DNA of 64,000 nucleotides from Thecaphora thlaspeos. Taxonomy: Eukaryota > Basidiomycota > Ustilaginomycetes > Urocystidales > Glomosporiaceae. The stretch spans positions 1,076,732 through 1,140,731 of the forward strand of contig UWYS01000006.1 of assembly GCA_900291925.1 (NCBI GenBank), given 5' to 3'. The position numbers and the translations under genes were made by a program. Of this stretch, positions 1 through 9,709 are shown in pieces. Numbering within the stretch: position 1 is the stretch's first letter; each line of letters begins with the position of its first letter. The notes below the pieces were generated by a model. That model had not been told where the DNA came from, did not search any database, and saw nothing but the letters and a program-made list of their open reading frames with translations.

Positions 1-559
1 GTCCGTTTGTTGGCGATACGTCGTGGACCAAGTTCCTCGGCTACTGGTCGACGATGACCTCTGCCGTCTTTTCGTTTGCCGGTGTGGAATCGCTCGCCAT
101 GGCAGCGGCCGAGACGCGCGATCCACGCCGCGCCATTCCTCGCGCGTGCAAGCGCGTCTTTATCCGCGTCGTCCTCTTCTACTGCCTCTCGGTGCTCGTC
201 GTCGGCATGCTGGTGGCGAGCGACGACGAGAGGTTGACCGGGTTCGGAGACACGGCGGCGCAGAGTCCGTTCGTCATTGCCACTTCGGCGGCGGGGTATC
301 CAGCCGTGGCGAGCGTGGTCAATGCCATCGTCATCACGAGCGCCTGGTCCAGCTCCAACCAGGCCCTCTTGTCCGGCACGAGGGTGTTGTACGGTCTCGC
401 CTTGAAGGGTCAGGCGCCCAAGGTGTTCCTCAGGACGACCAGGTGGGGCACGCCTTACGTCTGCGTCGCGCTTTTTACGGTGTTCATGTTTCTGAGCTTC
501 ATGAGTCTGAGCAACGACGCCTTGACCGTGTTCTGGTGGTGAGTAGACGACCGTCCGTC

Positions 560-602
<43 letters not shown>

Positions 603-1116
603 CCCTCGCCTCACCTCTGTCGACGACCTCGACCTATGCTGACACGACATCGTCCTTCTCCACGCTCCACGATCTCCCGTTGGCCAAACAAGGTTCGTCG
701 ACCTAACCGCAGCCGGCGTGCTAGTATCATGGTCAACGATCCTCCTCAACCACATCCGTCTCAAAAGAGCAATGCGTCTACAAGGTATCCCCTTTTCTCA
801 TTTACCATGGAACCACACATGGACATACTACGCATCGCACGTCGCACTTTTCTCCTGCCTCGTCTTCCTTCTCACAAACGGCTACAGCGTCTTTACGACG
901 GGAGGTTGGGATACAACTACCTTCGTATCGGCCTACCTCGACATTCCGCTCGTACTAGCTGCTTACCTACTTTGGAAGGTGTATAAGAAGACAAAGGTGG
1001 TGCGTCTCAAAGACGTACGGTTGAAAGAGGCCTTTAGACAGGTCGATGAGTATCCTGATCAACCGGAAAGGAAGAGTACCGGGTGGCTTAGGACGGTTAG
1101 TTGGATTTGGGATTAG
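1..1116 (+). CDS. Amino acid permease (AAT family), 5'-truncated by window edge
   Basis: This is the C-terminal part of a plasma-membrane amino acid/proton symporter of the fungal AAT family (Gap1/Dip5-like). The frame is already open at base 3 and reads into the conserved permease block with FSFAGVESLAMAAAETRDPRR, the fungal counterpart of the F-Y-GTE-AGE-NPRR signature. Exon a ends at 538, a 154-nt intron (539-692, GTGAGT...AG) follows, and exon b runs 693-1116 with stop TAG. The splice restores W-F across the junction in phase 2. Several hydrophobic transmembrane stretches are visible (VVLFYCLSVLVVGMLV, VALFTVFMFLSFMS, ASHVALFSCLVFLLTNG), and a hydrophilic cytosolic tail closes the protein. 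The intron carries a long CT microsatellite. The start codon and first half lie outside the window. Substrate specificity cannot be told from this part. Confidence 0.9.
559..602. repeat. Poly-C plus (TC)n microsatellite in permease intron
   Basis: A run of about 12 C (559-570) is followed by about 15 TC dinucleotides inside the permease intron. It is a pyrimidine-rich simple repeat with no coding role seen. Confidence 0.9.
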
Positions 1117-1550
1117 CTGCGTCAGCGTAGATGTGTAGTCCTGTCTTTTCCCCCTTGCCCTTTAATCTTCCTGTCTTTCTCCTCTTGGATCCATCCCAAA
1201 ATCCATCCCGAAATGGTTTGATATGTAAACGGTCCATACGTGTTTTCCTTTCATCCACTTGATGTCTTTCCTTTCGAGTGTGACCATCTGCATGCACGGT
1301 CGACAGGACGATCAATAGAGTAACGAGACGCATCTTCCCCCCTCCCCGGGAGATCTCGCTCGCTCCGCCTTCGCCTCCGAAGTGACGATGCGTCGCGACC
1401 CAGACGAGACCCGGTGCATGCTGGACATACTCGACAAAGATTCGCTCTAGGAAACTAGGGATCTGGCGAATGAAAATGACTGATCTGCGTCCGGTGCAGT
1501 GTCGAAACGAGGTCGCCCCTTCCCTCCGACAGATGCACAAAGAAAGAAGC
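1117..1550. other. Intergenic, convergent permease and tRNA
   Basis: About 430 bases hold the 3' UTR of the permease and the downstream flank of the minus-strand tRNA. No convincing reading frame, repeat or RNA was seen. Confidence 0.6.
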
Positions 1551-1562
1551 AAAAAAGGAAAA
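1551..1562 (-). terminator. RNA polymerase III terminator of tRNA
   Basis: On the minus strand a TTTT (1562-1559) directly follows the tRNA discriminator base and a T6 run (1556-1551) comes 3 nt later. This is the expected Pol III oligo-T stop with a backup. Confidence 0.75.
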
Positions 1563-1673
1563 TGCCTCGTACTGGGCTCGAACCAGTGACCTTCTGTTGA
1601 AGGATTTAGAAGACCCGGAATCACCGGGGCATTGTATTAGACAGATGCGATAATCCAACTACGCTAACGAGGC
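1563..1673 (-). tRNA. tRNA with 36-nt intron, anticodon AAT (probable tRNA-Ile)
   Basis: Read on the minus strand, the acceptor arms GCCTCGT (1673-1667) and ACGAGGC (1570-1564) pair perfectly, with discriminator A at 1563. The D arm starts TAGCGTAGTTGG. The anticodon stem TCTGT (1645-1641) pairs with ACAGA (1597-1593). The T arm ACTGG-TTCGAGC-CCAGT is perfect. The anticodon loop begins C-T-A-A-T-A, so the anticodon is AAT (Ile, A34 read as inosine). A 36-nt intron (1634-1599) sits after position 37, the standard eukaryotic place, and leaves a mature RNA of about 75 nt. Oligo-T follows. The tRNA call is firm. The Ile identity depends on the intron boundaries, and one D-stem pair (T13-T22) looks mismatched. 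Confidence 0.82.
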
Positions 1674-2023
1674 GACCTGTTAAAGTTTGACAAAATTTAC
1701 CTATATATCAAAAAGATAGTATACAAGCCGAAAATGTGTTTCCCCGACTTCCGCCAGATTTTTTTCGGTGCCTCTTGTCGGTCTGGTCGCATCACGCACG
1801 ACGCTTCTTCTCCACCTGTTCCGCTAGGCAGACGAGCCCTGCCGCCATCACCACACCATCACCACGAGCGCCGCCAACCCCCCCCCCACTCAGCGCCTCT
1901 CCCGCACAGCATCGGCCTGCCCCTTGGCGCTACGCAGCACCTTCATCTTCTCCGCTCTGCTGGATCGCGACTCGGCTCTCGCGCGCGTCTCGCTACACAC
2001 CAATATCCCGCCACTAGCCTACC
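1674..2023 (+). promoter_or_regulatory. RPB5 upstream region with TATA-like sequence
   Basis: An AT-rich patch with TATATAT (1702-1708) stands out in GC-rich surroundings between the 5' end of the minus-strand tRNA and the RPB5 start. It could serve as the RPB5 TATA box, about 320 bases before the ATG, or as the AT-rich 5' flank of the tRNA. The rest is pyrimidine-rich leader, typical of fungal 5' UTRs. Confidence 0.4.
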
Positions 2024-3038
2024 ATGGAGGACGACAGGGAGACGGCCAGGCTGTGGCGAGTCAACAAGACGATTCATGAGTTGGTCAGGGATCGGGTGAG
2101 TCCAAGGCGCGGTGGAGGGTTAGCGAGATCTGCCTGGCAAGGGCCTCGACTCACTGACGTCCGTCGGCCGACGTGCATCCTACCTACCCTCTCTTGCCTT
2201 GCCCGCCTTGCGCCTCCCCCTTTCCCCATCCCACTCCGTCTCTGCAGGGATACCAAGTGTCGGACGACGAGTACAACATTGACCTGGAGACGTTCAAGGC
2301 CGAGTATGCGCCCAACGGCGGGTCGGTGGATCGGAACCGGCTCAACTTCTTCACGGAGCACTCGCATCTGGAGAACGAGAAGCTGTTCGTCTTCTACTCG
2401 ACGGAGCGCAACGTGGGCGTCAAGACGATGCGTCAGTTTATCGGCATCATGGAGGAAAAGGACATCAACCGCGGCATCATCATCTGGAGCGACAAGATGA
2501 CGAGCAGCGCCAAAAAAGTCATTGATGCGATGAAGGACACCTTCCAGCTCGAGGACTTTGACGAGGCCTACCTGCTCGTCAACATCACCCACCACTACCT
2601 CGTCCCGAAACACGAGGTGCTCACGTCCGAGGAGAAGAAGGCGCTGCTGATGAGGTAGTGAGTAGTCGGTGTGATGGGCAGCGGTGCGCTGTGGTGCAGT
2701 CACGGGCGAGAGGGGTCAATCGAGATAGCGGCTCTGCGAGGTCACTGACGCCGCTCATCGCCCCTTTGTTCGCGCCTCGACAGCCGACTGAAGGACTCGC
2801 AGCTGCCAAGGATCCAGCAGGCGGACCCGGTGGCAAAGTACTTTGGCTTGGAGAGAGGGCAGGTAGTCAAGATTACTCGACGTGAGTGAACGATGTACGC
2901 GCCCGGAAAGTTGATGACGAACAGTGCTTCGCTGACTCTGAGCGCGCTGCCCTTGTTGTGCCGTGTGATGGCTTCTCTCGCTGCTGCGTAGCGTCGGAGA
3001 CGTCGGGTCGATACTGCTCCTACCGCATTTGTCTATGA
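2024..3038 (+). CDS. RPB5: DNA-directed RNA polymerases I, II and III subunit RPABC1 (Rpb5)
   Basis: Shared subunit of nuclear RNA polymerases I, II and III, located at the lower jaw of the enzyme near downstream DNA. Four exons: 2024-2095, 2248-2657, 2784-2881 and 2992-3038 (208 aa, close to the usual 210-215). All introns have GTGAGT-type donors and AG acceptors and keep phase. The N-terminal eukaryote-specific jaw starts [20 protein letters not shown]. The C-terminal archaeal RpoH-like assembly domain holds the hallmark [18 protein letters not shown], then [21 protein letters not shown], and ends in [16 protein letters not shown], almost invariant among Rpb5 proteins. The last exon is only 47 nt and would be missed by single-frame prediction. 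The neighbouring genes are unrelated in function. Confidence 0.96.
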
Positions 3039-3728
3039 TGGCGCTCAAAGGTGGCCGGTCGCTGCGACGCACTGTGGACTCCCTCTCTGTCTGCTTGTGC
3101 TCGCCCTACACGCGTTCCCTTTGGCTGCACAACCCCCTTCCTCTTCGGCGTAGATAGGCAGCCAGCTACGGTGAGTTTGTTGCAAGACGACGCTGGGCGT
3201 GGCGAACGCTGATGCTATCGCGCATTGTACCATATCCTAACCAAACCCCCACCACCACGGCGTCGCGATGCCGAGCGAACGTAGCGTCGTGATCCACTCA
3301 TGACTGTGAGGCTGATGTGATGTGCGACTGGCACGGGTACGGTGAGGGGGTTTGTGCGAGGGTGATGATGAGAATGGAGTGGATTGATGCCGGGACGACA
3401 ACGGAACGGTGGTGGATAGGATGAGCTGGAGAGAGGTGAGGGGAGGGTGCCAGGTAGGAGTCACGAGACTACTGCGTCTGACGCGGGCAAAGAGGGCTGA
3501 GGTGAGAATATGAGTGAGGCGCATCGAGACACACATCAGACGGCCGCTAAGCTAGAGCCTCATCGGCATCAAGAGCAGAAGTAAGCATGTGGGTATAAGA
3601 TTGCATGCGACGAGACTAGGACACCATGCATGCCAGCCACGCATGTGCTTAGCGATGCAACGACGAGCGGAAAAAAGCGACCATGGCAGCGACCGCGTCC
3701 ACGACCGGAGGGGCAGCGACGCCGTGGT
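3039..3728. other. Intergenic between convergent RPB5 and ERF4
   Basis: About 690 bases hold the 3' ends of two convergent genes. Reading frames here are short and biased, without recognisable domains. No repeats or RNA genes were seen. Confidence 0.6.
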
Positions 3729-4710
3729 TCAGTAGTACTCGAGCTCGATGAAGAGGTAGGCACTCTTCCTGGGCGAGAGCAGGTTGAGTCCTTGCGGGTT
3801 GAGATGCGTCTTGTTGATCTGGTCGATGTATTGCTCCAGCTCGGCCAGTTTCTGTGCGTCCAAAAGGAGGGCAGGGGCAGGGGCAAAGAGGATCGACCTC
3901 CCTGTCTTGAGTATACTGTTCGCAGCAGCAGACCAACACCGCCTGGAAGAAGGACGAAAGGGGAGCGACTCACGCGTTGATAGTGCGTCGCGAGGACAAA
4001 GGGCGACAGGTAAAAGGTCAAGATGGCCAACGTGTTATCCAGCCAGATGCGACGCGGCGAGTGGGCGGAAATGAGAAGGACGTTGAGGTCGTTGACCAGT
4101 TCAGAGTAGGCGGTGGGCGTGATCTATGCGGGTAGGCGGTGGTTGGTGAGCGAGCAGGATCAGAGGCGACGGTGGGAGCAAGAGTTGCAGGGAGCGCAAC
4201 GGCGACGACTCACTCTTCCTTCGAGCTCGAGGGGAAAGGCAGGATGGAACTGCGGCAGTTGGCCTGTGGTATAGTCTCTTTCGATGCTGTTTTGGTCGGG
4301 GGTTGGGGTGGGCAAGGCAGAGTCGAGGCATGAGCAGGGCGAGGCGGTATCGGCTTGAAGCGTGTCGTGAACGGCGGCGACCGGACTGACCGAACTATCT
4401 CTCTGGGCCTGTCCCTTCCGATGACACCGCACGGTGGCGTCCCAAAGGCGCGCTCTTTACCGGGAGGACCAAAGTAGTAGCTCGACTTGGGAGCGGGTGG
4501 TAGTTCTTGTTGTGTGGTGCTCATACTTGGCCGGTGGTGAGTGGGTGGTGCGTCTGCGAGCGGGGCAGAGTTGAGGTGGCGCGAAAAGGTGGTAGATGTG
4601 CTGTCGACTGTTGGCTCTGCTGGTGCTGTGGGAGATGAGTCGGAAGAGGAGGAGAAGGAGGAGAGTGGGTGCGCAGTCGGGGATGCTGCTGTGGCAGCGG
4701 AGGATGACAT
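3729..4710 (-). CDS. ERF4: Golgin A7/Erf4 family protein, palmitoyltransferase accessory subunit
   Basis: Predicted partner of the DHHC palmitoyltransferase Erf2 that palmitoylates Ras at ER/Golgi membranes. Four exons on the minus strand: 4710-4391, 4286-4214, 4123-3974 and 3851-3729, all with GT...AG introns in phase (221 aa). The first ~90 residues are Ser/Thr/Pro-rich and probably disordered. The conserved Golgin A7/Erf4 domain starts around IVRIERDYTTGQLPQFHPAFP, continues PLELEGR, then a helix ending in a hydrophobic segment (LAILTFYLSPFVLATHYQR), and closes with the NPQGLNLLSPRKSAYLFIEL block that matches the family C-terminus. The start at 4710 is the first ATG of the frame. A second ATG before STTQQELPPAPKSS is possible. 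The gene is divergent from the SRR1-like gene. Confidence 0.88.
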
Positions 4711-5013
4711 TGTGTGGGTCGTGTGGCTGTCGAGGTGGGTGCGGAGTGGCGGTGGTGAGGGTGAGGATGAGGATGAGGATGAGGGTGAGGATGAGGGTTA
4801 AGGCGAGATCAAGGGAGCGCGCCGTGCGCAGGGGCGAGTGAGTGTGTTGCTCTTTCTGGCGCGGCCCACGCACGCTCGGCCCCGTCTTCCCGCTAGTTGA
4901 CTTACCCCTCTGCGTGTGGGGTTGGGCGCAGGCTTGATTCCTCGGAACGCGGAACTCGTTTCCTTTCTCGCGGGTGGAGGCAAGCACGTTCCGACCACCG
5001 AAAAAGTCCGTCC

Positions 5014-5051
<38 letters not shown>

Positions 5052-5116
5052 CATACACACACCGCCCTCCTCACCCCAATCCTTCCTTCTCCAAAGCTGA
5101 CGCTGCATCGAACCAA
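4711..5116. promoter_or_regulatory. Divergent promoter, ERF4 / SRR1-like
   Basis: The 406 bp between two divergently transcribed start codons carry two simple repeats: a GAGGAT/GAGGGT hexamer-type array (about 4757-4799) and a (TC)n tract (5020-5048). The CT tract lies about 70 bases before the SRR1-like ATG, as pyrimidine tracts often do in fungal leaders. No TATA box was seen. Confidence 0.5.
5020..5048. repeat. (TC)n microsatellite
   Basis: About 14 TC dinucleotides in the 5' leader of the SRR1-like gene. On the opposite strand the tract creates a false RERERER-type reading frame. Confidence 0.9.
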
Positions 5117-6532
5117 ATGACGTCCGACGACGATTTCGTCACCGTCACACGACGCTATACACCTCCCTCTCGCTCGGCCCGTGTCGAATCGAACAACGAG
5201 AGGAACAAACAAAAGGGGGAACGATTCTACTACACGTCCAAATCTCCCGTCAATGCTTCCAATGGTGGACAAGCGAGGGACCAAGATGGCATCCTATCGC
5301 ATTGCATCGCCGCTATCGAGCGATGCATGGTCGAGTTGCAGAAATACACTGCACTGCTTCGTAAGTTGCCTCAGCTAATGCTTGTCCTCTTGTTCTGTGG
5401 GTGTGCAAAGCAAGCTTGAAACCATCCATCTACCGCCGATTCAACAGAAACTATCAACCATATCTCGCCCTCAACGTCGACAGGCAAAGCAAGAGAAAGA
5501 CGAACCATACCAACTCGAATCCTGGCGCTGGGATTGGGTAGTCTGGTCGAATCCAAATCCGCACAGGTCCAATTGGCATTCTTGCTGTTATTGCTTAAAC
5601 ACTTTCGACGATCCACAGACGACGACGAGGCTGCATCCCTCGCTACTATACCCACATCGACGGCGACAACACCGCCACCACCGCCAGAGACGACGGCACT
5701 AGATACAGACAAAGAAACACGCTCAAATCAAAAGACGATCGACGTATCAGCATACGATCCAATCTTTACCTCTCTGGACGGTAGCATTCTATTACATTTC
5801 GGCATTCGACAAGAGAAGACGGACCTTGGAGGGCGCTACGTCTTTCCCCCTGCCCCTTGCTCTTCCTCTTCTTCCCCAACTCCGACCGAAGCGCCACACG
5901 TATTCACGCTAGTGTATATGCCGCATTGCGGCAGAAGGCTATACGACCGACTCCTCCGTTCCAACTGGCACATTACTGGGTTGGGAGGTCTGACGTTGTT
6001 ATGCAACCGACTCGAGAGGTACTGCGATACCATCCCGTCCTCGCGCATGAGGCAAGAGTGCGAGGCGTTGGTCCGTTTCGGTAAGTCACCCCTTTCCTCC
6101 CTCCCCCCCTCCTTGCACTTCCACTACAGACGATCTAGCAACCAAACGCTTGAACCCATCGCCCTCCCCCCCACCTTCCTCCCTTTAGTCGACAACTCAA
6201 CATCCCATTCCATCCCAACACAAGGCACACACCATACAATCGCACAGGCACTCAACGATCTAGCAGTACAGCGATGGAATGGCGGCGTCAAGATGCCGCG
6301 ACCTCTCGCTCTGTCCCACTCCAAAGCGGCGGCGCGTAGGAACAAGGCAAGACGAGGCGCGTCGTCCGTCGTCCAACCCACCCCTCCTGCTGCTGCGGCG
6401 ACGCAGGTCGACAACGTATCCGACGCACTGGACGACAACGACGACGACGACAGAAAGCAGCATCGCTTCTGGATCCTTCCGCCCGAGGCGACCGTACCGC
6501 TCGACGCACAAGGACGCGAGATCCTCCATTGA
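5117..6532 (+). CDS. SRR1-like domain protein
   Basis: Three exons: 5117-5360, 5448-6080 and 6189-6532 (406 aa). The first intron (87 nt) has GTAAGT, a CTAAT branch-like motif and acceptor CAACAG. The second is 108 nt, in frame and free of stops, so retention would lengthen the protein by 36 residues. The SRR1-like domain starts at RILALGLGSLVESKSAQVQL, which matches the glycine-rich 'LGxGS' with following helix of plant SRR1 and yeast Ber1, and continues to FTLVYMPHCGRRLYDRLLRS, which fits the family's 'MPHCgxxLYxNLLxxNW' motif. An N-terminal basic/Ser-rich stretch and a C-terminal acidic low-complexity tail flank the domain. SRR1 was described in plant light and clock signalling and Ber1 in microtubule-related and heme-linked phenotypes. 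The biochemical function is unknown, so none is assigned. Confidence 0.85.
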
Positions 6533-6645
6533 TCCCGACCCCGTCCCAACGGCACATACAAAGACGATCCGATGCGATGCACCGCAAGAGTGAATGCCAG
6601 CATTGCGTGAAACGTAGCAAACGACCAGCCAGCTAGCCACCTCTT

Positions 6646-7358
6646 CTAGAATACAAGTCCCAGCGCGATCACCACGCCAGCCGTCAGCACGAGACGCAGA
6701 CTGGCCACCTTGATGCCGCTGTCGGCGGCCGAGTTCTGTCCGAAGCTCGGATAGATGTTGCCGAGCGATCCCTGACCGTTTGTCGAGTTGAGTGCATTGA
6801 AGCCGATCATCTTTGTCTTGTCGTTGGTGGCGAGGTCGACGCAGTTGGGAATCTCACACGCCTCGACACCGGAGACGGTCGATTGGACGCGCAGGTAGCA
6901 GGTGGATTGCGTGGCGTAGATGCAGCACGTGTTGATCATGCCGTTGCTCCACCTGTCGTTTCGTTGTTGTTGCGCCCGGCGTCGCAAAGAGTAGTGATGG
7001 ATAGAGCAAGCGTCAGAAGACCCGCCGTGAGATCCAAAGCGGAGCGAAAGACAAGGCACGAGACGACGACTTACGAAGCCTGTTGGTTTACGCTGAGCTT
7101 GTTCGTCAGTTGGCACGATCCCGACGTCGTGTCGGCCGAGACGGTGGCATCGCCGCCCGCGGCTGAACCGGCCGAGGCCGTCGTGGTAGCGCTGGACGCT
7201 GTCGATCTGGACGCGGGGGTCGAGCTGGAGAAGGAAGAGGAAGAGGCCTGACGTGCGACGAGGTCAGGGAGTTAATCGGGCGTCGAGCCGGAAGCCAAGG
7301 CGACGAGGTTGCAGAGGACGAGCAAGAGCAGGGTCAAGGTGCGGGGTGTCCTCATCAT
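6646..7358 (-). CDS. Small secreted GPI-anchored cell-surface protein, Cys-rich
   Basis: The minus-strand start at 7358 (ATGATG) opens a signal peptide (MMRTPRTLTLLLLVLCNL). A Ser/Thr/Ala-rich segment follows in exon 2 (7247-7075), then a Cys-containing domain in exon 3 (6952-6646) with INTCCIYATQSTCYLRVQ and ACEIPNCVDLAT. The end is hydrophobic (VLTAGVVIALGLVF) after a small-residue stretch NSAADSG, the layout of a GPI signal. The second intron (7074-6953) has a clean GTAAGT donor. The first intron must remove an in-frame TAA. Its acceptor (AG at 7249-7248) is good, but the only phase-compatible donors are weak, best GTCGCC at 7304, so the exon 1 end is uncertain. Expected at the cell wall or plasma membrane. 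It resembles small GPI proteins of unknown role in basidiomycetes; no function is assigned. Confidence 0.7.
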
Positions 7359-8338
7359 GGCACGTTGAGGCGGTGTTTGTGAGGAATGAAAATGAGGCGA
7401 GGCGTGTGGTGGTGACAGTGGACAAGGGAACGTCTACTTGTTCGGATGACGGTGGCGGTGATGGCTACGAGAGGTCCGAAGCTCAACAAGGATGCGGCCG
7501 CCGCCGTTTTCGCATCTCCAAACAATAATAATGACAGCACGACGGCAGCAGGCACAAAGCAGCAACTCACCAAGCAGCAGGCATTGACAGGGTCGCCGCT
7601 CCTGCAGACAAGAGCGGCCGGCCGGCACAACGGCCATCGGAATAAATCTCAGGTTGGAATCAAATCGAAATCCTCTCGCAAGGGAGCATTCCTATTCCCG
7701 ACTTTTTCCAGCGGGGTCCGCGCGGGGCAACGAGACGGCAACCATGTCACGGCTTTGGTGCTCGGCATCCCAGCTAGTTACTGTATGTACATAGTCGACT
7801 CACCGTACAGCAAGCTCTCCAAAGCCGTCCCGCCTCTGCTCGCTCGCTCGCCAGCGAGCATTGACGAGCCTCTGGGCCGCCAAGGACAAAAGCAGCCCTC
7901 AGCCGCAGAGAGCCTGTGATCCGGCCGCCAGGCACACTGCTCCGTTTGTGCCAAGCCAGTGCCGCCGTCGGAAACGCACCCACCTTCGTTCGGCCCCTGC
8001 CCTGCTCGACCTAGCACGCTATTTCCAGCCACCGGCCACGGCCACCCACCCCGTATGCTACTGTACTTACTCACCGGACATCGCTCCCTCGCTCGAGTTG
8101 CTCGAGGGTCAAGGACCACGTTGAAAGCGCTGAGATTTCGAGAGGCGTCGTCGAGAACACAACCGGGATCACACTCGCCAGAGACCGCCCCCAGCCTGTC
8201 TGCCCGAGACCAATAATTGTAAACGCCAACCACCCACGCCAACTCTGGTCCATCACCTTGAAGCCGCGCCCCTCGCCCCGTGTCGGGCCGCAGTCGCTCG
8301 TTCCGCATCGTGTTGCCGGTGCCTTGTCCCTTCGACCG
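7359..8338. other. Intergenic, no supported gene
   Basis: About 980 bases between the GPI-protein start and the 3' end of the alcohol dehydrogenase gene. It contains the GPI gene promoter. Frames up to about 150 codons occur but are Asn/Thr- or Arg-rich without domain character. No repeats of note. Confidence 0.55.
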
Positions 8339-9709
8339 CTACTTGTCAATGTCGACCAACACCCTACCTGCCATCCTTCCCTGCTGCATGTCTTCGTAAA
8401 TCTTCGGCAGATCCGAAAGGCCCAGCGTCTTGAAGTGCGCGCGCACCTTGCCCGAGCTCGCGACATCGAGCGCCTCGATGGCGTCCTGTCGGTTGCCCAC
8501 GTACGATCCCACGATGCGCAGGCCCCTCACCACCGTAGGAAAGACGGGAGCTTCGATGCAGGTACCCTTGGGGAGGCCGACGGCGACCAGCGTGCCCCTC
8601 GGCCTCAGGTAGTCGAGCGCCTCCTGGTACGCGCCGCCGCCACTGGCAGCAACAATGGCGGCGTGAGGGCCCCGGCCGTCCGGCGTGGCGCGTCTGACGC
8701 ATTCGACGATGTCGTCGCTCTTCTTGAAGTCGATAAAGACGTCGGCCCCGAGCAACCTGCAGAGCTCGCTCTTTTCGTCGTCCGTGTCGATAGCGATGAC
8801 GCGGTAGCTGGCGGCGACGGCGTATTGGATCGCCAGGTGGCCCAGGCCGCCTCCGGCGCCGGGGATTGCGCAGTACTGGCCCATGCCCAGGTTGGCCTCC
8901 TTAAACGCCTTGTAGATCGTCACGCCGGCACACATGTAGATCGAGGCCTGCTCGAGCGAGATGGAATCGGGGATGGGGGTGGGGTGTCGAGCAAAAAGGA
9001 GACGGCAAACGTCTGGAAGGTACCGTCGACGGTATAGCCGTGTAGCTGAAGGATGCCGTGCCCAAGAGGACACGTGGATCTGCGTCAGCCCAACACCCGT
9101 CGCCGTCCATGCCACAGAGCAGCAGCGCTGTGTAGACACGAGACGATCAGGACCGCGGCCAGGCTCACCTTTGCCTTGTCGCAGTTGGCCTCGAAGCCGC
9201 GTCGGCACATGTCGCAGTTGAGGCACGAGTCGGCGAGCCACTTGCATCCGACGCGGTCGCCCAGCTGGACGTACTCGTCGCTTCCCTCGCCCAGAGCAAC
9301 GACGACGCCAGCGCCTTCGTGGCCTCCGACCAGAGGGAGCTTGCTTTCCAGCGGCCAGTCGCCCAGCATGGCGTGCAGGTCAGTGTGACAGACGCCGCTT
9401 CAAGAGGTCGAAGAAAGTCGACCGGAGACGGTCCTTCCGTCATCAACAAGCCAAGACTCATTCCCTTGTTGCTCTCCTGCAGCGTGAGACTCACGAGTAA
9501 ATAATGCGGACGAGGACTTCGCCCCTGTTGAGGTCGCGTTGGACGGGCACCTCGCGGACCAAGGCCGGACCGCCCTTTTGGTCGAAGACGGCGGCCCTCT
9601 GCGTCTCGGTAACGTCAAGCTTCGACTCTCGCGGGTCGATGGCGGAGGGATGCTTGGAGGGAGCGGCCGCAGAAGGCTCAGCAGCGGCTCGGAGATTGGC
9701 AGTCTGCAT
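8339..9709 (-). CDS. Zinc-dependent alcohol dehydrogenase (MDR family) with apparent frameshift
   Basis: NAD(P)-dependent zinc alcohol dehydrogenase of the yeast Adh1 type. Exons on the minus strand: 9709-9495, 9397-9169 and 9045-8339. Catalytic zinc motif [15 protein letters not shown] with GGHEGAG. Structural zinc Cys quartet in [16 protein letters not shown]. Rossmann glycine motif [14 protein letters not shown]. The C-terminus reaches a normal stop (LVDIDK). An N-terminal extension of about 40 residues precedes the core and could be a targeting peptide. In exon 3 the frame breaks: [12 protein letters not shown] is followed in the +2 frame by [17 protein letters not shown]. The junction is a T5 run (minus strand of 8993-8997) where T3 would restore the frame. 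No intron fits there. With two bases removed the protein is 382 aa. Either a sequencing indel or a recent pseudogene; the rest is intact. Confidence 0.85.

Noticed and set aside
4457..5284. 275-codon minus-strand frame with RERERERE stretch
   Set aside because: The repeat peptide comes from the (TC)n microsatellite in the divergent promoter; it overlaps two supported starts and has no domain.
7446..7919. 157-codon plus-strand frame
   Set aside because: Asn/Thr/Ala-rich low complexity in the GPI-gene promoter, no recognisable motif.
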